64,000 bases of DNA from the NCBI GenBank assembly GCA_028683385.1, contig JAQUIJ010000018.1, positions 1 to 64,000 on the forward strand, given 5' to 3'. The notes beneath the pieces are model-generated. The model was not told the origin of the DNA. It ran no database searches and saw only the letters and a program-made list of their open reading frames with translations. Of this stretch, positions 61,772 to 64,000 are shown piece by piece (within the stretch, counting starts at the first letter, position 1; every line of letters starts with the position of its first letter). Origin of the DNA: Prolixibacteraceae bacterium. GTDB lineage: Bacteria > Bacteroidota > Bacteroidia > Bacteroidales > Prolixibacteraceae. The position numbers and the translations under genes are program-made.

Positions 61772-64000
61772 CTAAAATGATGAGTTAGCTGAAATCCTGT
61801 TGGGAATCGAAAAGTAGAACTTGCTTCCCTTTCCGGGTTCACTTTCAACCCAGATTCTACCACTATGTTTCTCAATAAATTCCTTGCATAGTAACAACCC
61901 TAAACCGGTTCCCTTTTCTTTTTCAGTGCCTAAAGTAGATTGGTTCTGATCAATCCTAAATAACTTCGAGGTTGTTTCTTCATCCATTCCAATTCCGTTA
62001 TCCGACACTGATACCACCAGATCATTAAGTGTTTGCTCCGCTGAAATAATAATTTCGCCACCCACGTTGGTGAATTTTATGGCATTCGAAATTAGGTTTC
62101 TCAGTATGGTATTAATCATAGCCTTGTCGGCAAAAAAAGATGGATTAACTGACGTTTCCAAATAAATAGTGATAGATTTTTGTTGAGCAAATGCAAATAA
62201 TAACTCAGTCACTTGATTTATTGAGTCGGCAAAGTCAATCTTTTCAGGAGTAAAAACGATGTGCCCTGTTTGGGCTCGTGACCATTCCAACAAATTCATC
62301 AACAAATCCATCGCTTGCTGCGAGGAATTCTGAATTATGCTTGCATATCTTTCAATAGCAGCGTAGTCTTTTTCCTCAATCTGTCTTATTAGTAAATTAC
62401 TGAACCCAATGATGCTATTGAATGGACTTTTTAAATCGTGTGCAATGATAGAGAAAAATTTGTCTTTGGTGGCATTAAGTTCACGTAAGTGGCTTTCATT
62501 TTCCAGAAGACATTGTTCTGCTAATTTCTGATCAGTAACGTCAATTGTATACCCCGCCAATAGGTTTTTACCATTCTGTGTGATTGGAAATTTAATTGTT
62601 ACATAATACCGACCATTTAATTCCTCGTCAAGTGTAATTGGGTCGCCTCCTGATACAATTGCCCAATCGTCGGCAGTAATCTTTTCGGCGAATTCCAGCG
62701 GAAAAAGTTCGTACATAGTTTTTCCAACCATATCAGAACCTGAAATTCCAATCATATCCGTATAATTTTCACTTGCTCTTAATACCCGACTTTCGGTAGG
62801 TGTAACTTCCTTGATGAATGAATAAATTGGCGAATGTTTCATAAAGAGGGAAAGGAGCTCCTCGTTTTTCTTTAGCGCTTCAAGGTTATTTTTCGATTCG
62901 GTAATGTCTCGGGCAAAAATGGCCACCCTATCAGTTATTTTATTCCGATCAAAAATTGGATGAATTGAATACTCAATACTTCTTTCAGCCCGAACATCTT
63001 CACCGTATTGAGTTACACCTGTTGAAATAGCCAGATCAATCAGCTCTTTTCTTTTTTCCCCAACATCTTTGGGTAAATAATCGTAAATCTTTTTCCCCAG
63101 TAAATCTTTTCGTGCAAATCCCAATCTGCTGGCATGTCCTTCATTGTTATCAATTATTGTTCCGTCCTTTTGGAGCAATAGCATGGAGTCTGATGTTGAT
63201 TCCATTATTGCCCGGGCGTTTGTTTCGTTCTCCAGAATTAGTTGTTCGATCTGCTTCCGCTCGTTAATGTCCTGAAATGATCCCCGTATTTTAGCAATAT
63301 TTCCGATTTTGTCACGAACAGCTTCACCGGTCGATTTTACCCAAATACGATTGCCATTGGCTGTGATCAATTCCAATTCCAGATCAAATGGAGTTCCCAA
63401 CTCTGCGCAGGAGTTTATAGCATTCGTAATTTTATCACGCCATTCAGGAGCATAAAAATTTATTCCTTCAGCGAGCGAAGGAGAATATCCTGCAGGCATT
63501 TCATGAATAGCAGCAACCTCATCCGACCACGTTACTTTTTTCTTTGAAAGATTAAGCTTCCATCCACCAAATTTGGCAGTACGACCTGCTGTTCGCAATA
63601 ACGAATAATTTGCTTTCAATAAATCCTCTGCATTCTTTCGTCCGGTTATGTTGCGGATGATATGAACGGCTCCGGTGAGTTGTTTGTCGGGATCAAACAA
63701 AGGATCGACAGTAACGTGCAACCATTGGTCTCCTTCTTGCACTTCGGCATTTTCACGCTTACCGGTTTGCATCATTTTCCTAAACGGACATTTGGAGTGT
63801 GGATATTCAGTGCCATGAATTACCCTATAACAATGCATGCCGATAAGATTTTCATTTTCAGAAAACGTTTGCATGGCTTTGTTATAGCGAACAATCCGCT
63901 GATTGCTATCGATAATACTAATGGCATCTTCAACCGCATTAAACGTGGAATCCCAAAGATTAGTCTCGTCTAAGCAATTGGATGATGAATGCGCTATGAC
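61772..64000 (-). CDS. Multi-PAS hybrid-less sensor histidine kinase (5' end outside window)
   Basis: The frame is open to the right edge, so an internal ATG at 63874 is not the true start; 42 further codons are readable (FNAVEDAISIIDSNQRIV is a PAS start). Four PAS domains are visible. The first has Cys-rich GMHCYRVIHG ... CPF; the second has FGGWKLN and WSDEVAAIHEM; the third has IMESTSDSMLLL; the fourth has FMKHSPIYSFI. A HisKA domain (FFSIIAHDLKSPFNSIIGFSN, phospho-His) and a HATPase domain (NAIKFTNVGG, VSDNGIGM, GTGLGLLLCKEF) follow. No membrane helix is seen in the visible part, nor a receiver domain. The CxxxxHG...C..CP PAS may bind a metal or haem. Confidence 0.9.
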   Translation of the reverse strand, partial: VIAHSSSNCLDETNLWDSTFNAVEDAISIIDSNQRIVRYNKAMQTFSENENLIGMHCYRVIHGTEYPHSKCPFRKMMQTGKRENAEVQEGDQWLHVTVDPLFDPDKQLTGAVHIIRNITGRKNAEDLLKANYSLLRTAGRTAKFGGWKLNLSKKKVTWSDEVAAIHEMPAGYSPSLAEGINFYAPEWRDKITNAINSCAELGTPFDLELELITANGNRIWVKSTGEAVRDKIGNIAKIRGSFQDINERKQIEQLILENETNARAIMESTSDSMLLLQKDGTIIDNNEGHASRLGFARKDLLGKKIYDYLPKDVGEKRKELIDLAISTGVTQYGEDVRAERSIEYSIHPIFDRNKITDRVAIFARDITESKNNLEALKKNEELLSLFMKHSPIYSFIKEVTPTESRVLRASENYTDMIGISGSDMVGKTMYELFPLEFAEKITADDWAIVSGGDPITLDEELNGRYYVTIKFPITQNGKNLLAGYTIDVTDQKLAEQCLLENESHLRELNATKDKFFSIIAHDLKSPFNSIIGFSNLLIRQIEEKDYAAIERYASIIQNSSQQAMDLLMNLLEWSRAQTGHIVFTPEKIDFADSINQVTELLFAFAQQKSITIYLETSVNPSFFADKAMINTILRNLISNAIKFTNVGGEIIISAEQTLNDLVVSVSDNGIGMDEETTSKLFRIDQNQSTLGTEKEKGTGLGLLLCKEFIEKHSGRIWVESEPGKGSKFYFSIPNRISANSSF

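Overview
The window comes from a Bacteroidetes (Bacteroidota) chromosome, most likely Bacteroidales/Marinilabiliales. I infer this from several signs: the type IX secretion C-terminal sorting signal, the many small outer-membrane barrel proteins, the DUF5723 paralogues, a Bacteroides-type tryptophanase, and promoters with the Bacteroidetes -7 consensus TAnnTTTG. The genus cannot be fixed from the sequence. I saw no tRNA, rRNA, CRISPR array or prophage.

Region 1 (1-7.8 kb) is accessory. A transposase-like C-terminus runs in from the left edge and appears to have cut off the DNA-binding end of a membrane-bound AraC-type regulator. Next come two related secreted collagen-like proteins with different C-terminal domains and a TlpA-like thioredoxin protein. 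Two broken copies of a type IX sorting signal show that this locus grew by segmental duplication.

Region 2 (7.8-16.2 kb, minus strand) is the most interesting part. It is a tight five-gene operon: a membrane di-haem cytochrome b, a ferredoxin-flavoprotein that looks circularly permuted, a 20-haem and a roughly 40-haem secreted cytochrome c, and an outer-membrane barrel. Together they could form an electron path from the cytoplasm to the cell surface (a candidate extracellular electron transfer conduit). The 40-haem protein has grown by near-identical 429-bp units carrying six haems each.

Region 3 (16.8-36.5 kb) is mostly core and metabolic: a small secreted protein, two genes for surface glycan synthesis, a DUF1186/SEC-C protein, comF, tryptophanase, a CobB-like sirtuin, a Tat-exported phosphoesterase, an MNT/HEPN pair, a Nudix-like protein, dnaG (apparently leaderless), a Nim-like flavoprotein, a DUF1016 nuclease, an epimerase, a deoxyhypusine synthase homologue, YceI, pirin and a GNAT protein.

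Region 4 (36.7-46.8 kb) has a porin paired with a covalent-FMN protein (a second extracytoplasmic redox candidate), glycerate kinase, a DUF4350-like protein, an adenine deaminase-type enzyme, CoaX, a membrane-anchored receiver protein, a CtpA protease and small envelope proteins.

Region 5 (46.8-64 kb) has a MarR-controlled RND efflux operon with a clear palindromic operator, a flavin reductase-type protein, an M3 oligopeptidase, a PAP2-like membrane protein, sigma-54, two tandem DUF5723 barrel proteins, and a multi-PAS histidine kinase that runs off the right edge.
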